DNA of 64,000 nt from Sphingomonas alba. GTDB lineage: Bacteria; Pseudomonadota; Alphaproteobacteria; Sphingomonadales; Sphingomonadaceae. The notes under the pieces are model-generated. The model saw nothing but the letters and a program-made list of their open reading frames with translations, was not told where the DNA came from and did no database searches. The stretch covers positions 248,001-312,000 of the forward strand of contig NZ_JAMGBD010000001.1 in assembly GCF_023516555.1 (NCBI RefSeq), in the 5' to 3' direction. Positions 46,983 through 57,085 of the stretch are shown piece after piece (the first letter of the stretch is position 1; every line of letters begins with the position of its first letter). A program made the position numbers and the translations under genes.

Positions 46983-47927
46983 TCAGGCGACCGGCTCGTC
47001 CTTTTTTACGCCGGCGGCAGCCGCGACCTCCGCCGCGAAGTCGTCCTGCTTCTTCTCAATGCCCTCGCCCAGCTGGAAGCGGACGAAGCCCTTGAGGGCG
47101 ATCGGCGAACCGGCATCCTTGCCGGCGGCCGCGACGACGTCGGAGACCGGCGTCTTGTTGTCCATGACGAACAGCTGGCTGACCAGGCTGTGCTCCTTGC
47201 GGAACTTGGCCATCGAGCCTTCGACCATCTTCTCGACGATGTTGGCCGGCTTGCCGCTTTCGTTGGCCTTCTCGACGGCGATCGCCTTCTCACGCTCCAG
47301 GAGAGCGGGATCGAGGTCCTCGGCGTTGAGCGCCAGCGGGTTGGCGGCAGCGATGTGCATCGCGAGCTGCTTGCCGAGCGCCTGGAGCGCACCGGCATCG
47401 GCAGCGCTCTCGAGAGCAACCAGCACGCCGATCTTGCCGAGGCCTGGGCCCGCGGCATTGTGGACGTAGCTGACAACGACGCCTTCGCTGACTTCCAGCA
47501 AGGCAGCACGACGCAGCGACTGGTTTTCGCCGATGGTGGCGATGTTGTCGGTCAGCTTCTCCTCGACGGTACCGCCGGCAGGATAAGCCGCGCCCTTCAA
47601 CGCCTCGATGTCGCTTCCGGTATTGAGAACGATTTCAGAAACGTTCTTAACGAAGTCCTGGAACTGCTCGTTCTTGGCAACGAAATCGGTTTCCGAATTG
47701 ACTTCGACGACAGCGCCTTTGGTGCCTTCGACGGCGACGCCGACGAGGCCCTCGGCAGCAGTGCGGCCAGCCTTTTTGGCGGCAGCAGCAAGGCCCTTGG
47801 CACGCAGCCAATCGACTGACGCTTCCATCTCGCCGTTGTTCTCGGCCAGCGCCTTCTTGCAATCCATCATGCCGGCGCCAGTGCGCTCGCGCAGTTCCTT
47901 CACCGAAGCAGCGGTGATTTCAGCCAT
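46983..47927 (-). CDS. tsf: Elongation factor Ts
   Basis: Guanine nucleotide exchange factor for EF-Tu (314 aa). The N-terminal UBA-like module opens [23 protein letters not shown], followed by the conserved [20 protein letters not shown] and the core domain with [17 protein letters not shown] near residue 74. Two core subdomains and the C-terminal module are of normal length. It is cotranscribed with rpsB; its transcript should end at the 46926-46955 hairpin. The neighbouring pyrH is separated from it by the TIR gene. Confidence 0.97.
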   Translation of the reverse strand: MAEITAASVKELRERTGAGMMDCKKALAENNGEMEASVDWLRAKGLAAAAKKAGRTAAEGLVGVAVEGTKGAVVEVNSETDFVAKNEQFQDFVKNVSEIVLNTGSDIEALKGAAYPAGGTVEEKLTDNIATIGENQSLRRAALLEVSEGVVVSYVHNAAGPGLGKIGVLVALESAADAGALQALGKQLAMHIAAANPLALNAEDLDPALLEREKAIAVEKANESGKPANIVEKMVEGSMAKFRKEHSLVSQLFVMDNKTPVSDVVAAAGKDAGSPIALKGFVRFQLGEGIEKKQDDFAAEVAAAAGVKKDEPVA

Positions 47928-47951
47928 GTCTTGGCTCCTTGTACTGGGGTG

Positions 47952-48707
47952 TTACGCTTCGAGGGCGGCTTCGGCAGGCGGCTCAGCCATCGCGCCGAGA
48001 TCTTCGCCGCGGGCAGCAGCGCCGCCCGACTTGCCGGTATTCGCGGCATTGGCGACCGCCTCGCAATAGAGGCGGATGGCGCGGCTGGCGTCGTCGTTGC
48101 CCGGAACCGGGAAAGCGATGCCCTGCGGGTTCGAGTTCGAATCGAGGATCGCGACGACCGGAATGCCAAGGACGTTGGCTTCCTTGATCGCCAGCTCTTC
48201 CTTGTTGGTGTCGACGACGAACATGACGTCCGGCAGGCCGCCCATGTCGCGGATGCCGCCCAGCGACTTCTCGAGCTTGTCGCGCTCGCGGGTCTGCTGA
48301 AGGACTTCCTTCTTGGTGAGGCCGGTCGTGTCGCCCGACAGCTGCTCTTCAAGGCTCTTGAGGCGCTTGATCGAGTTCGAGACGGTCTTCCAGTTGGTCA
48401 GCATGCCGCCAAGCCAACGGTGGTTGACGAAATGCTGGCCCGAAGCCTGGGCGGCCTCGGCGACCGCGTCCTGCGCCTGGCGCTTGGTGCCGACGAACAG
48501 CACCTTGCCGCCGCGGGCAGCAGTCTGCTGGACGAAGTCGAGGGCGCGCGCGAACAGCGGAACGCTCTGCGACAAATCGATGATGTGAACGCCGTTACGG
48601 TCGCCGAAAATATACGGCTTCATCCGCGGGTTCCAACGATGGGTCTGGTGGCCGAAATGCGCTCCGGCCTCAAGCAATTGCTGCATGGTGACGACGTTAG
48701 CCGCCAT
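47952..48707 (-). CDS. rpsB: 30S ribosomal protein S2
   Basis: Ribosomal protein S2 (251 aa from ATG 48707). The start [29 protein letters not shown] (in parts) is typical, with [11 protein letters not shown] and [17 protein letters not shown] later and the [12 protein letters not shown] motif near residue 163. The C-terminal tail is Ala/Glu-rich. ATG chosen over longer upstream frames, which run into the leader. AGGAGAAAG lies just before the start (48711-48719 on this strand). First gene of rpsB-tsf. Confidence 0.97.
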   Translation of the reverse strand: MAANVVTMQQLLEAGAHFGHQTHRWNPRMKPYIFGDRNGVHIIDLSQSVPLFARALDFVQQTAARGGKVLFVGTKRQAQDAVAEAAQASGQHFVNHRWLGGMLTNWKTVSNSIKRLKSLEEQLSGDTTGLTKKEVLQQTRERDKLEKSLGGIRDMGGLPDVMFVVDTNKEELAIKEANVLGIPVVAILDSNSNPQGIAFPVPGNDDASRAIRLYCEAVANAANTGKSGGAAARGEDLGAMAEPPAEAALEA

Positions 48708-48744
48708 GGTCTTTCTCCTTCCGGTTTTACCTCGGTGAGAGCAA

Positions 48745-48823
48745 GTCACCAGCCTTTCGGCTGGCACCGGTATGTGCGCTCCACCTGTGGAATGGCGGCG
48801 CCCCTAGCCGAAGGCGCCACAGG
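48745..48823 (-). promoter_or_regulatory. Structured 5' leader of rpsB (candidate autoregulatory element)
   Basis: Read on the minus strand, two stem-loops precede rpsB. The first pairs CCTGTGG with CCACAGG (48784-48790 and 48817-48823) and contains inner GC-rich pairs. The second is CCAGCC-GAAA-GGCTGG (48749-48764), a six-pair stem capped by a GNRA tetraloop, about 42 bases before the start codon. Ribosomal protein S2 represses its own operon through such leaders in E. coli; that this one acts likewise is inferred. Confidence 0.4.
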
Positions 48824-48895
48824 AAGCAACCCCATGGCAGGGGTTGACACAATGAGAACAAATAGGGAACATATCGATCCAACAGGAGACCAGAC

Positions 48896-49054
48896 ATGTT
48901 CGCATTCGTCAGCTCGATTGCCTTTGCCGGTGCAGCCTATCTCGCCGGAAGCTCCGTTCTCAGCACATACTCGGAAAGCCGCCGTCGGATTGGCGATGCG
49001 CTTCGTGGCCGGCCGCTGACGCGTATCAACCCTGTGCTGAACGGCGCCGCCTAA
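48896..49054 (+). CDS. Small hypothetical membrane-segment protein (52 aa)
   Basis: A short frame with good signals: CAGGAGA lies seven bases upstream of ATG 48896, and a TTGACA lies at 48844-48849. The product has a hydrophobic N-terminal helix (about residues 2-24) followed by a basic stretch with SRRRIGDALRGRPL. It resembles small one-helix proteins of alphaproteobacteria and I do not recognise a family. Its 3' end overlaps the opposite-strand pssA by 29 bases. Conservation in relatives would decide. Confidence 0.55.
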   Translation: MFAFVSSIAFAGAAYLAGSSVLSTYSESRRRIGDALRGRPLTRINPVLNGAA

Positions 49055-49784
49055 CCCTTGCATAGGAGGCCATGCTAAACGGGATCAGCGCGAGGTATAT
49101 CGTGCTGATGGCCAGTAGGGTCAGCCAGGGTTCGGTGATCAGGGCAGCGACCAGCAGACCAACACCTGCCAAGGCGAGCAGCCGGTAAGATCGGCGAAGT
49201 CGTAGCGAGCCCCAACTGTAGGTTGCGACGCTGGAGATCATCAGCAAAGCGATGAATACGAGCCAGGGCATGGTCAGGTACCAGGCGCGAAAGAGCTCGT
49301 TCCCTGTGATCAGCCACAGATAGACCGGGACAAAGGCAAGGCCAGCCCCTGCCGGCGCCGGAATGCCGGTCAGGAATCCGGCCGATTTGTGCGGTTGCTC
49401 GTCGGCATCCATGCGAGAGTTGAAACGAGCCAGCCGGAGCGCGCAGCAGACCGCCAGCGCCAAGGCGGCCGTCCAGCCGAACTTGGGAGCATGCTGCAGC
49501 GACCAAAGGAACATGATCAGGGTAGGCGCAACGCCGAACGCGGTGACGTCGGACAGGCTGTCCAGCTCGGCCCCGAAGCGGCTGTTGGCGCGCAAGAGCC
49601 GGGCTATGCGTCCATCCATGCCGTCGAGCACGCCAGCGAACACGACGGAAGCAAGGGCCTTTTCCCAATCGCCTTTGATCGCGAACAGCACACCACTGAG
49701 GCCGAAGCAGAGCGCGAGCGCGGTGACGGCATTGGGTGGGATTGCCCGCAGCGGGATGCCCCCGGCTCGGCGCCTCTCAGTCAC
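49026..49784 (-). CDS. pssA: CDP-diacylglycerol--serine O-phosphatidyltransferase
   Basis: Membrane enzyme (252 aa) making phosphatidylserine. The CDP-alcohol motif D-G-x2-A-R-x8-G-x3-D-x3-D reads [26 protein letters not shown] (in parts, residues about 54-80). Several hydrophobic helices follow. The GTG start 49784 overlaps the psd stop as GTGA, so psd-pssA form an operon that converts CDP-diacylglycerol to phosphatidylethanolamine. Its 3' end overlaps the 52-residue gene on the other strand. Confidence 0.95.
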   Translation of the reverse strand: MTERRRAGGIPLRAIPPNAVTALALCFGLSGVLFAIKGDWEKALASVVFAGVLDGMDGRIARLLRANSRFGAELDSLSDVTAFGVAPTLIMFLWSLQHAPKFGWTAALALAVCCALRLARFNSRMDADEQPHKSAGFLTGIPAPAGAGLAFVPVYLWLITGNELFRAWYLTMPWLVFIALLMISSVATYSWGSLRLRRSYRLLALAGVGLLVAALITEPWLTLLAISTIYLALIPFSMASYARVRRRRSAQG

Positions 49785-50512
49785 TGGCTGATGCCGCCGA
49801 GCCCCGGATCGACACCTAATGTGCCGAGGACCGTCTCACCCGCAATGGTTCGCTGGCCAAGCAGAACCTGGCTCCCCGTGCCGGCAGGCAAGTAGACGTC
49901 GACACGGCTGCCGAAGCGAATGAGGCCGATGCGCTCCCCGGCTCCGACCGTGTCGCCCTCTTTCACGAAAGCGAGAATGCGGCGAGCAACGAGCCCGGCA
50001 ATCTGGGTGAAACCAATGGCGACGCCATCCTCACGCTCGACGAGAAAATGCTGCCGCTCATTGTCCTCGCTTGCCTTGTCGAGGTCGGCGTTGAGAAACT
50101 TGCCTGGCACGTAGGCAATCTTGCTCACCCTACCGGCGATCGGCGAGCGATTGATGTGCACATCGAAGACACTCATGAAAATCGAGACCCGCGTGAACTC
50201 GCCAATCAATCCTCCGTCGGCCGCCAACTCTGGCGGAGGACCGGTGCGAACGATCATCGTGACCAGGCCGTCTGCGGGCGCGACAATCAGCTTTGGGTCC
50301 CTGGGTGTTGTCCGGATCGGATCGCGGAAGAAGGCCGCCACCCAGATTGTCAGACCGACGAGCAACCAGCCCACGGCATCCGGCAGCAGGCTGAAGCTCA
50401 GCAGTGTCGCGAATGCGGCGATGAGAACATATTTGCGGCCCTCGGGATGAACGGAGGGAAAACGCCATTTGACCGCGGTCAGGTGGCTGTCGGGCTTCTC
50501 GATAATGGCCAT
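49781..50512 (-). CDS. psd: Phosphatidylserine decarboxylase
   Basis: Pyruvoyl enzyme (243 aa) producing phosphatidylethanolamine. The short, Psd-type II form: an N-terminal membrane segment near residues 27-62, [22 protein letters not shown] (in parts), and the self-cleavage site GS within [11 protein letters not shown] near residue 205. It yields alpha and beta chains. It is upstream of pssA in the same operon and divergent from icd, sharing a promoter region of about 105 bases (50513-50617). Confidence 0.95.
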   Translation of the reverse strand: MAIIEKPDSHLTAVKWRFPSVHPEGRKYVLIAAFATLLSFSLLPDAVGWLLVGLTIWVAAFFRDPIRTTPRDPKLIVAPADGLVTMIVRTGPPPELAADGGLIGEFTRVSIFMSVFDVHINRSPIAGRVSKIAYVPGKFLNADLDKASEDNERQHFLVEREDGVAIGFTQIAGLVARRILAFVKEGDTVGAGERIGLIRFGSRVDVYLPAGTGSQVLLGQRTIAGETVLGTLGVDPGLGGISQ

Positions 50513-50617
50513 GGCGCCTCCTTAGAGAGGCTGAAACGCAGGCACAATGACCGCAGTTGCCTTGGCATTGGCGGAGCCGTAAGGCGCGCCCCGACCACGA
50601 AATTTCAGGAACGGACC

Positions 50618-51847
50618 ATGGCCAAGATCAAGGTGAAGAACCCGGTCGTCGAGCTCGACGGCGACGAAATGACCCGAATCATCTGGCAGTGGATCCGTGA
50701 ACGGCTCATCCAGCCCTATCTCGACATCGACCTTCTCTACTACGATCTGTCGGTCGAGAATCGCGACGCGACCGAGGACAAAGTCACCGTCGAAGCGGCC
50801 GAGGCGATCAAGAAGCACGGCGTCGGGGTGAAGTGCGCCACCATCACTCCGGATGAGGCCCGCGTCGAGGAATTCGGGCTCAAGAAGATGTGGAAGTCGC
50901 CCAATGGCACGATCCGCAACATCCTTGGCGGCGTGGTCTTCCGCGAGCCGATCGTCATTTCCAACGTTCCGAGGTTGATCCCAGGCTGGACGGACCCGAT
51001 CGTCGTCGGCCGTCACGCGTTCGGCGACCAGTATAAGGCGACCGACTTCCGCGTCCCCGGCAAGGGCAAGCTGACCATCAAGTGGACCGGCGAGAACGGC
51101 GAAGTCATCGAGCACGAAGTGTTCGAATTCCCTGACGCCGGCGTCGCCATGGGCATGTACAATCTGGACGAATCCATCCGCGACTTCGCTCACGCCTGCC
51201 TGAACTATGGCCTCAACCGCGGATGGCCGGTGTATCTCAGCACCAAGAACACGATCCTCAAGGCCTATGACGGCCGCTTCAAGGACATTTTCCAGGAAGT
51301 TTACGAGGCCGAGTACAAGGCGAAGTTCCAGGAAGCCGGCATCGTCTATGAGCACCGCCTGATCGACGACATGGTCGCCTCGGCGCTCAAGTGGAGCGGC
51401 AAGTTCGTCTGGGCCTGCAAAAACTATGACGGCGACGTCCAATCCGACCAGGTCGCCCAGGGCTTTGGATCGTTGGGCCTGATGACTTCGGTGCTGACCA
51501 CGCCTGACGGCAAGACCGTCGAGGCGGAAGCCGCCCACGGCACCGTCACCCGCCACTATCGCATGCACCAGCAGGGCAAGGCGACCTCGACCAATCCGAT
51601 CGCCTCGATCTTCGCCTGGACCGGCGGCCTCAAGTATCGCGGCAAATTCGACGACACGCCCGAGGTGGTGAAATTCGCCGAGACGCTGGAGCGTGTCTGC
51701 GTCGAGACGGTCGAGAACGGCCAGATGACCAAGGACCTCGCCATCCTTGTCGGCCCCGAACAGCCGTGGATGACGACCGAGCAATTCTTCGAAGCGATCC
51801 GGACGAACCTTGAAGCGGCGATGGAAACGGAAACCGTCAGCGCTTAG
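50618..51847 (+). CDS. icd: NADP-dependent isocitrate dehydrogenase (eukaryote-like type)
   Basis: TCA cycle enzyme (409 aa). The opening [19 protein letters not shown] is typical for the alphaproteobacterial and eukaryotic homodimer form. The Ser-containing [13 protein letters not shown] near residue 94 and the metal-binding [15 protein letters not shown] around residue 245-260 are conserved. NADP-binding HGTVTRHYR lies near residue 310. Start ATG 50618, after AGGAAC; longer frames upstream are in psd on the other strand. Its 3' end overlaps the convergent FAD monooxygenase gene by 11 bases. Confidence 0.96.
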   Translation: MAKIKVKNPVVELDGDEMTRIIWQWIRERLIQPYLDIDLLYYDLSVENRDATEDKVTVEAAEAIKKHGVGVKCATITPDEARVEEFGLKKMWKSPNGTIRNILGGVVFREPIVISNVPRLIPGWTDPIVVGRHAFGDQYKATDFRVPGKGKLTIKWTGENGEVIEHEVFEFPDAGVAMGMYNLDESIRDFAHACLNYGLNRGWPVYLSTKNTILKAYDGRFKDIFQEVYEAEYKAKFQEAGIVYEHRLIDDMVASALKWSGKFVWACKNYDGDVQSDQVAQGFGSLGLMTSVLTTPDGKTVEAEAAHGTVTRHYRMHQQGKATSTNPIASIFAWTGGLKYRGKFDDTPEVVKFAETLERVCVETVENGQMTKDLAILVGPEQPWMTTEQFFEAIRTNLEAAMETETVSA

Positions 51848-53036
51848 GCGCTAGCGGGGATCGCACCCTTTCCCGCCGCACACCAAGGCCGATGATCCGG
51901 CCCGGGATGCGGCGGAGGACCGGATAACGGTCGAGCAGCCGGACGAACAACGGCGCCTCGGTGATTGGCTTGTCGATCTGCAGGATGCGGCCGATCAGCC
52001 GATCCTGGGCCGCTTTCTGGCCGGCCTGAATGACCTTGGTCGGCCACATGCGCCGATCCTGCACGCGGCTCAGCAGGCCATCGACGTCGTCGCCCCGGCT
52101 CAAAGGGCCGGCGAGGATGTTGGCAGTCGCAACTGCGTCCTGGATGGCAAGATTGATCCCGATTCCGCCGATCGGAGACATGGCGTGGGCGGCGTCGCCG
52201 ATCGCCAGAAGGCAGGGCCGGTGCCAGCGCTCGAGGCGGTCAAGCTTTACCGTGAGCAGGTGCAGGTCACTGATGTCGTCGAGATCCTTGAGATCGAGGC
52301 CCGGGGGTGCGGCCTTCGCCACTTCCTCGCGGATGACCTCGATGCCCCGGTCGAGATAGGCTTGGGCAGCGCCCTTGGGGATGAGGAAGGCGCACTGCCA
52401 ATAATCCCCGCGATCGATCATCACGAGCAGCCGGCCTGGCTCGACATTGCCCCTCAGCGCCCCTTCCTGAGCTTCGGACTTGCCCAGGCGGAACCAGAAG
52501 ACATCCATCGGCGCGCCGAGATCTTCCACCGGCAGCAGAGCGCGGGCGATGGATGTTCGGCCGTCGGCGGCGATGATCAGCTTTGCCTTGAGGGTCTCGC
52601 CGTTCTCGAGCCTGACGCCGGTTATGCGGCCGCTCTCTTCGACGAAGGCTTCGACGGGCCTTTCCATCTCCAGGTTGAAGCCCGGATAGGGGGCCGCGTG
52701 ATCACGCAGGAAGTCGAGGAAATCCCACTGCGGCATCATCGCGATGAAGGGCGCCGGCGTATCGAGGTGCGAGAGATCGCCAATGGTCCAGTCGCGGCCC
52801 GCGACGCGAAGCTGCGCCTTGTCGAGGCGATTGTGCGGCCGTTGCAGGAAATCCTTCAGCAATCCCAGCTGGTCGAGGATCTCCATCGTCGACGGGTGAA
52901 CCGTGTCCCCGCGGAAATCGCGGAAGAAGTCCTTGTGCTTCTCCAGGATTCGGACCTGACAGCCGGCGCGAGCGAACAATAGTCCTGCCATGACCCCGGC
53001 AGGCCCGCCGCCGACGATGATCAGGTCATCACTCAT
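51837..53036 (-). CDS. FAD-dependent monooxygenase, p-hydroxybenzoate hydroxylase-like
   Basis: Class A flavoprotein monooxygenase (399 aa). The N-terminal dinucleotide fold is [20 protein letters not shown], the DG motif is ADGRTSIAR near residue 163-171, and the second FAD motif [23 protein letters not shown] lies near residue 285. An aromatic or quinone-type substrate is likely but unknown. It has no substrate-specific neighbours. It overlaps icd at the 3' end. ATG start at 53036. Confidence 0.87.
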   Translation of the reverse strand: MSDDLIIVGGGPAGVMAGLLFARAGCQVRILEKHKDFFRDFRGDTVHPSTMEILDQLGLLKDFLQRPHNRLDKAQLRVAGRDWTIGDLSHLDTPAPFIAMMPQWDFLDFLRDHAAPYPGFNLEMERPVEAFVEESGRITGVRLENGETLKAKLIIAADGRTSIARALLPVEDLGAPMDVFWFRLGKSEAQEGALRGNVEPGRLLVMIDRGDYWQCAFLIPKGAAQAYLDRGIEVIREEVAKAAPPGLDLKDLDDISDLHLLTVKLDRLERWHRPCLLAIGDAAHAMSPIGGIGINLAIQDAVATANILAGPLSRGDDVDGLLSRVQDRRMWPTKVIQAGQKAAQDRLIGRILQIDKPITEAPLFVRLLDRYPVLRRIPGRIIGLGVRRERVRSPLAPKR

Positions 53037-53143
53037 CCTCTTACGTTCCCAAAAGTCACTAAAGTCTCGGGATGAGCGACCAAAATGGGCGAACCCGCGC
53101 CTCGCCCAGGCATGCCGGGTTTCATCACGCTGGCAGCTCGTGG

Positions 53144-53153
53144 CGTCATGACG
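53144..53153. promoter_or_regulatory. Perfect palindrome in Kef antiporter upstream region
   Basis: CGTCATGACG is a perfect ten-base palindrome in the 194-base intergenic region (53037-53230) between the divergent monooxygenase and antiporter genes, 77 bases before the antiporter start. It could be a dimeric regulator site. Only one copy is seen. Confidence 0.25.
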
Positions 53154-53230
53154 TCAGGCTGGCACAGCAATTCCTATTTGGGAAGCGGAGCCGAGGGTGA
53201 CAGGCAGCCCCCGCCCTGCTTAATGAGAGC

Positions 53231-54997
53231 ATGGCGGGATCACATAGCTTTGGCGGTCAGGGCCTTTCCGATGCCCTCGTCATTCTGGGCGCCGCCGGAA
53301 TCGTCATTCCTGCCTTCGCGCGCCTGAAAATCTCGCCGATCATCGGGTTCATCCTGGTGGGTATCATTGCCGGGCCTTCCGGCCTTGGCGCCCTGGTGCC
53401 GGATTATCCCTGGCTCAATGCCGTCACCATCACCAATCGGGACGCGATCGAACCGTTCGCCGAGTTCGGCATCATCCTGCTTCTGTTCTCGATCGGCCTG
53501 GAACTCAGCTTCCGAAGGCTGATGGCTATGCGGAAGACGATTTTTCGGGTCGGCGCAGCCGAGTTGCTCGGTGGCGCCTTGCTGATCGGCGGCGGCCTGA
53601 TCGCCATGGGCAACAGCCTGACGGCAGCGGCGCTACTCGGCCTCGCCCTCGCCATGTCGTCGACGGCGCTAGTCCTGCCGATCGCGGGGACCAGTTCGCC
53701 GGTCGGCAAGGCCGCCTTCGCCATGCTGCTGTTCGAGGACCTGGCACTGGTGCCATTGCTCTTCGTCTTTGCAAGTCTAGGCGGATCGGGCGGCTGGGCG
53801 GAGATCGCCGAAGTCGCGTGGAAGTCGGTTGTCGTCATCGGCGCCATGCTGGTTGCCGGGCGCTTCCTTTTGCCGCCGCTCTTCGCGCAGGCAGCGCGCA
53901 CTAAGAATCCGGAAATTTTCCAAGCCGTTAGCCTCCTGACGGTGATCCTGGCGAGCATGGCTACCAGCGCGATCGGGCTTTCCCCGATCGTCGGCGCGCT
54001 GATTGCCGGGGTTCTCATCGCCGAGACCGAATATCACACCGAGGTCGAGGCCATGACCGCGCCGCTGCGCGGCCTGGCGCTGGGCGTCTTCCTGATTACC
54101 GTCGGCATGAGCCTCGACATCGCAACTCTTCTGAACAACTGGTCGCAAGTCCTTGCTGGGCTTGTGCTTGTCCTGTTGGCGAAGACATTGGTCACAAGCC
54201 TGTTGTTGCGGCTCAGCGGAATGCGGCCCGGCATTGCCGCCCAGACCGGCCTGTTGATGTCCAGCCCGTCGGAAACGACGCTGATCCTGCTTGGTACGGG
54301 CGCCGCCGCCGGGCTCATCAATCCCGAAGCAGCCAGCTTCTGGGTCGTCGTGACCGCCCTCGGCCTGACGGTCACACCGCTTCTCGATGTCCTTGGCCGT
54401 AGAATCGCCCGCCGTGTGGACCGGGGAAGCATCGAAGCTGGCGACACCGTCGCCAACAAGACCGTGGTCTTCGGTTTCGGCCGCGTCGGCAGGATGGTCG
54501 CCGACATGCTGGTGGAGCATGACCGCGACTATATGGCTGTCGAAAGCGACATCGATCACGTCATCGCTGCCCGGTCCGACGGCTACAACGTCCTCTTCGG
54601 CGACGTCGGACGCGCAGGAATGCTGGACCGCCTGGAAATCGGCAGCGCCAAGGCGGTTGTCCTGACCATGGACGATCCGGTGCTTGTGGTCCGCATCGCC
54701 AAGGCGATCCGCGAGGATTTTCCCGACCTGCCGATCATCGCTCGGGCCCGCGACACCGACCACGCGGCCCGCCTCTATCGAGCCGGGGTCACCGATGCGG
54801 TGCCGGAAGCGCTGGAGGCCTCCCTTCAGCTTTCAGAGGCGGTCCTCGTCGATATCGGGGTCGCGATGGGTCCCGTCATTGCCAGCATTCACGAGAAGCG
54901 CGCCCAGCTCCGAGCCCAGATCATGGACGAAGGACATCTGGCCGAAGAGCCGACGCTCGGCCGCCGTCGGCTGCGCGATGCGGTGCCGCCGGCCTAG
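53231..54997 (+). CDS. CPA2 family cation:proton antiporter with TrkA-N domain (Kef-like)
   Basis: Membrane antiporter (588 aa). About 12 hydrophobic helices cover residues 8-395, with KISPIIGFILVGIIAGPSGLG and EFGIILLLFSIGLELSF as conserved segments. After a basic linker, a TrkA-N (RCK) domain begins KTVVFGFGRVGRMVADML (about residue 415) and binds NAD(H) or nucleotides. The layout equals KefB/KefC: potassium efflux, glutathione- or ligand-gated. No ancillary KefF/G protein is adjacent. Its TAG stop shares CTAG with the convergent transpeptidase gene. Confidence 0.9.
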   Translation: MAGSHSFGGQGLSDALVILGAAGIVIPAFARLKISPIIGFILVGIIAGPSGLGALVPDYPWLNAVTITNRDAIEPFAEFGIILLLFSIGLELSFRRLMAMRKTIFRVGAAELLGGALLIGGGLIAMGNSLTAAALLGLALAMSSTALVLPIAGTSSPVGKAAFAMLLFEDLALVPLLFVFASLGGSGGWAEIAEVAWKSVVVIGAMLVAGRFLLPPLFAQAARTKNPEIFQAVSLLTVILASMATSAIGLSPIVGALIAGVLIAETEYHTEVEAMTAPLRGLALGVFLITVGMSLDIATLLNNWSQVLAGLVLVLLAKTLVTSLLLRLSGMRPGIAAQTGLLMSSPSETTLILLGTGAAAGLINPEAASFWVVVTALGLTVTPLLDVLGRRIARRVDRGSIEAGDTVANKTVVFGFGRVGRMVADMLVEHDRDYMAVESDIDHVIAARSDGYNVLFGDVGRAGMLDRLEIGSAKAVVLTMDDPVLVVRIAKAIREDFPDLPIIARARDTDHAARLYRAGVTDAVPEALEASLQLSEAVLVDIGVAMGPVIASIHEKRAQLRAQIMDEGHLAEEPTLGRRRLRDAVPPA

Positions 54998-55977
54998 CTG
55001 GCGTCCTGATCGATCACCGTCTGCGCACGTCCCGGGCTGCCTGACTTCAGGCTTTCGGGCGTGACGATGATGACGCTTCCCAGCTTGAGCGATGCCGCGA
55101 CCGCCTTGCGGAAGGCGTAGGGCGTGTCGAATTGGTCCTTTTCGGCCTGGCTGACGTCCATCGCCTCGCCGCCCCCGGAGAATTGCAGCTTCAGCCAATG
55201 TTGGCCGCTGTTATCCCAGGCGCGCAGGATATAGGCCATGCCGCCGTTCAACTTGCCCCTGAAATGCACCGGCGCGGACCCGATCTGGACGCCGTCACGG
55301 AAGACCAGGGCGCGCTGGTCCGCGGTGCTGACGATCACCGACGTCATGCCCTTGGGCGCCTTTTCCGGCTTCCATTCGTAGGTGGCGTTGGTGAGCGCTG
55401 CTTTCCCGGCAGCGGGCGTCGCTGCCGCGGAAATGGTTGGGGCACCGGAATCCCGCGGTAGAACTGCGAGACTGGTGATGACGACCGTCATGCCGAGAGC
55501 GGTCTGACCGAACAGCAGTTCCGAAAATTTCAGCGGCAAGCGAACACAACCGTGCGATGCGGGATAACCGGGCAGCTTGCCGGCGTGGAGGGCGATGCCT
55601 TTCCAGGTCAGCCGCTGCATGTTGGGCATGGGCGCGTTGTTGTATGTCCTGGAATAATGGTCCTTGTTCTTCTGCAGGATTGTGAAGACGCCGGTCGGCG
55701 TCTCTGTCCCCTTGGCGCCGCTGGAAATGGTGCTCGCCGCAATCGGCAGTCCGTTACGGAACAGAATGGCGCGCTGAGTGGCCAGGTTGACGACGACTAG
55801 CGCCGGGCCATCCGGGCTTCGCTCCGGCGCCCATACGAACTCGCCGTTCTTGAGGTCCCGTGCTGCCTCCAGAACGGTCCTGTTGCCAATTTCCACGCGC
55901 TGGGCGGACGCCGAGCCGGCGAGAAGGAGGGCCGAGGATGCGACCAAAATGCTGTATCGGATGTTCATGCGGGTCAT
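54994..55977 (-). CDS. L,D-transpeptidase-family protein with a second non-catalytic repeat
   Basis: Exported YkuD-type protein (327 aa) with signal peptide (about 25 residues, ending SASA). The first domain starts FVWAPERSPDGPALVVVN and contains the catalytic HxnS/TxGCxR motif ASHGCVRLP near residue 140. After a linker of Ala/Pro/Thr, residues about 200-310 again open YEWKPEKAPKGMTSVIVS, with RALVFRDGVQIG matching RAILFRNGLPIA of the first, but no His-Gly-Cys motif. A duplicated, catalytically dead second half is the reading. Cross-linking of peptidoglycan is the family role. Confidence 0.88.
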   Translation of the reverse strand: MTRMNIRYSILVASSALLLAGSASAQRVEIGNRTVLEAARDLKNGEFVWAPERSPDGPALVVVNLATQRAILFRNGLPIAASTISSGAKGTETPTGVFTILQKNKDHYSRTYNNAPMPNMQRLTWKGIALHAGKLPGYPASHGCVRLPLKFSELLFGQTALGMTVVITSLAVLPRDSGAPTISAAATPAAGKAALTNATYEWKPEKAPKGMTSVIVSTADQRALVFRDGVQIGSAPVHFRGKLNGGMAYILRAWDNSGQHWLKLQFSGGGEAMDVSQAEKDQFDTPYAFRKAVAASLKLGSVIIVTPESLKSGSPGRAQTVIDQDAS

Positions 55978-56153
55978 GATGGTTCCGCGATTACACCATG
56001 GGCATAGGGTGATTCCCCGACCGTCTTGGCGACGCCGTAATCAGTGCTAGGCTGAGCCGCGTGCCCTTCGGGTTTTCCCCAATGCATCACGCATCGTCGG
56101 AACGGCTATGCCACCGTTCCTGCAGCGGCGTGAGCAAACGGAGCGATCGTGTG

Positions 56154-56642
56154 ATGAGTTTTCGGTCAGCTGCGATCCTCGTGTCGCTAAGCCTCGCTTC
56201 ACCCTGCTTTGCCGCTTCAAGCCAAAGCGATCCGCTGCGCTTCTTCGAAGGCAAGACCGAGAGCGTCGGCACAATCAAGATCGCCATGAAGAAGCCGTTC
56301 CGCACCAAAGCGACTGGCGTGGGCCAGATCGGCCCCGACGGCACCCTCACACTCGTTCAGCGCATCGAGGACGAAGGGCAGCTCCCAAAGGAGCGCCGCT
56401 GGAAGATGCGGAAAGTGGGACCGGGCAAATATTCCGGCACCATGAACGAAGCCAAAGGGCCGGTGACCGTCGATGAAGTGAACGGCAAGTACCGCTTCCT
56501 TTTTCGGATGGAAGGCAGCGTTTCGATCGAGCAGTGGCTGAACCCGACACCGGATGGCCGTTCGGCGACCAGCACTGTGACCATTCGCAAATACGGAGTG
56601 ACCGTCGGCCATTCCGACGCGATCGTCCGCAAGCTGGATTAG
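56154..56642 (+). CDS. DUF3833-like exported protein
   Basis: Protein of 162 aa with a signal peptide (about 20 residues ending CFA). The mature part opens SQSDPLRFFEGKTESVGTIKI and carries GVGQIGPDGTLTLVQRI and an RRWKMRKVGPGKYSG strand, followed by a compact beta domain resembling the DUF3833 pattern. I am moderately sure of that assignment. Start ATG 56154; the frame upstream (from 56061) is not signal-like. Its stop overlaps the GFA gene stop through TTAG at 56639-56642. Confidence 0.75.
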   Translation: MSFRSAAILVSLSLASPCFAASSQSDPLRFFEGKTESVGTIKIAMKKPFRTKATGVGQIGPDGTLTLVQRIEDEGQLPKERRWKMRKVGPGKYSGTMNEAKGPVTVDEVNGKYRFLFRMEGSVSIEQWLNPTPDGRSATSTVTIRKYGVTVGHSDAIVRKLD

Positions 56643-57085
56643 CTCTCGCTCGCCGGTTCGAAGCGAAGAATCCCCGCAGAATAAGTGCGATGTTCGGCAT
56701 TGTCGGCCGGATGGCGTTGGCCATCAAGCACCTTCACCTCACGGAAATCGAAGGGTGACACGCTCTCAAGGCAGGCGGCGTTGACGCCAAGTTGATTGGG
56801 GTTCGAGCGGCGCTTGTGGTGCGTGTAAATGCCGCAGGTCTTGCAGAAGTGATGCTCGGCCGTGTTCGTATTGAAGCTGTAGGTAGCAAGCTGGTCTTCA
56901 CCTTGGGTAATGTGGAAGTCGGCCGACGTTGAAGTGAGCGCGACTGCCCCGCGCATGCGGCAGAGTGAGCATGTGCACCGTCGTGCCGAAGCGAAGCCTT
57001 CCGTCAGGGTGACGGTAAACCGGACAGCGCCGCAGTGGCAGGCGCCGTTGAGCGTGACGGGGTTGCGCGAAGACGCGTCAATCAC
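56639..57085 (-). CDS. GFA family protein (glutathione-dependent formaldehyde-activating fold)
   Basis: Small zinc protein (148 aa) of the GFA/CENP-V family. The three Cys sets are visible: CHCGAVRF near residue 17, [11 protein letters not shown] near residue 38, and [16 protein letters not shown] near residue 80. The family includes S-hydroxymethylglutathione synthase-like members but most have unknown substrate. GTG start 57085 overlaps the alaS stop as GTGA, so it is cotranscribed with alaS. It shares its stop with the convergent DUF3833 gene. Confidence 0.92.
   Translation of the reverse strand: MIDASSRNPVTLNGACHCGAVRFTVTLTEGFASARRCTCSLCRMRGAVALTSTSADFHITQGEDQLATYSFNTNTAEHHFCKTCGIYTHHKRRSNPNQLGVNAACLESVSPFDFREVKVLDGQRHPADNAEHRTYSAGILRFEPASES

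Noticed and set aside
48844-48873. Complete sigma-70 promoter for the 52-residue gene
   Set aside because: TTGACA is clear but no convincing -10 lies at 16-18 bases.
53160-53175. Sigma-54-like TGGCAC-N5-TTCC upstream of the Kef antiporter
   Set aside because: The -12 element reads TTCC instead of TTGC, so the essential GC is absent.
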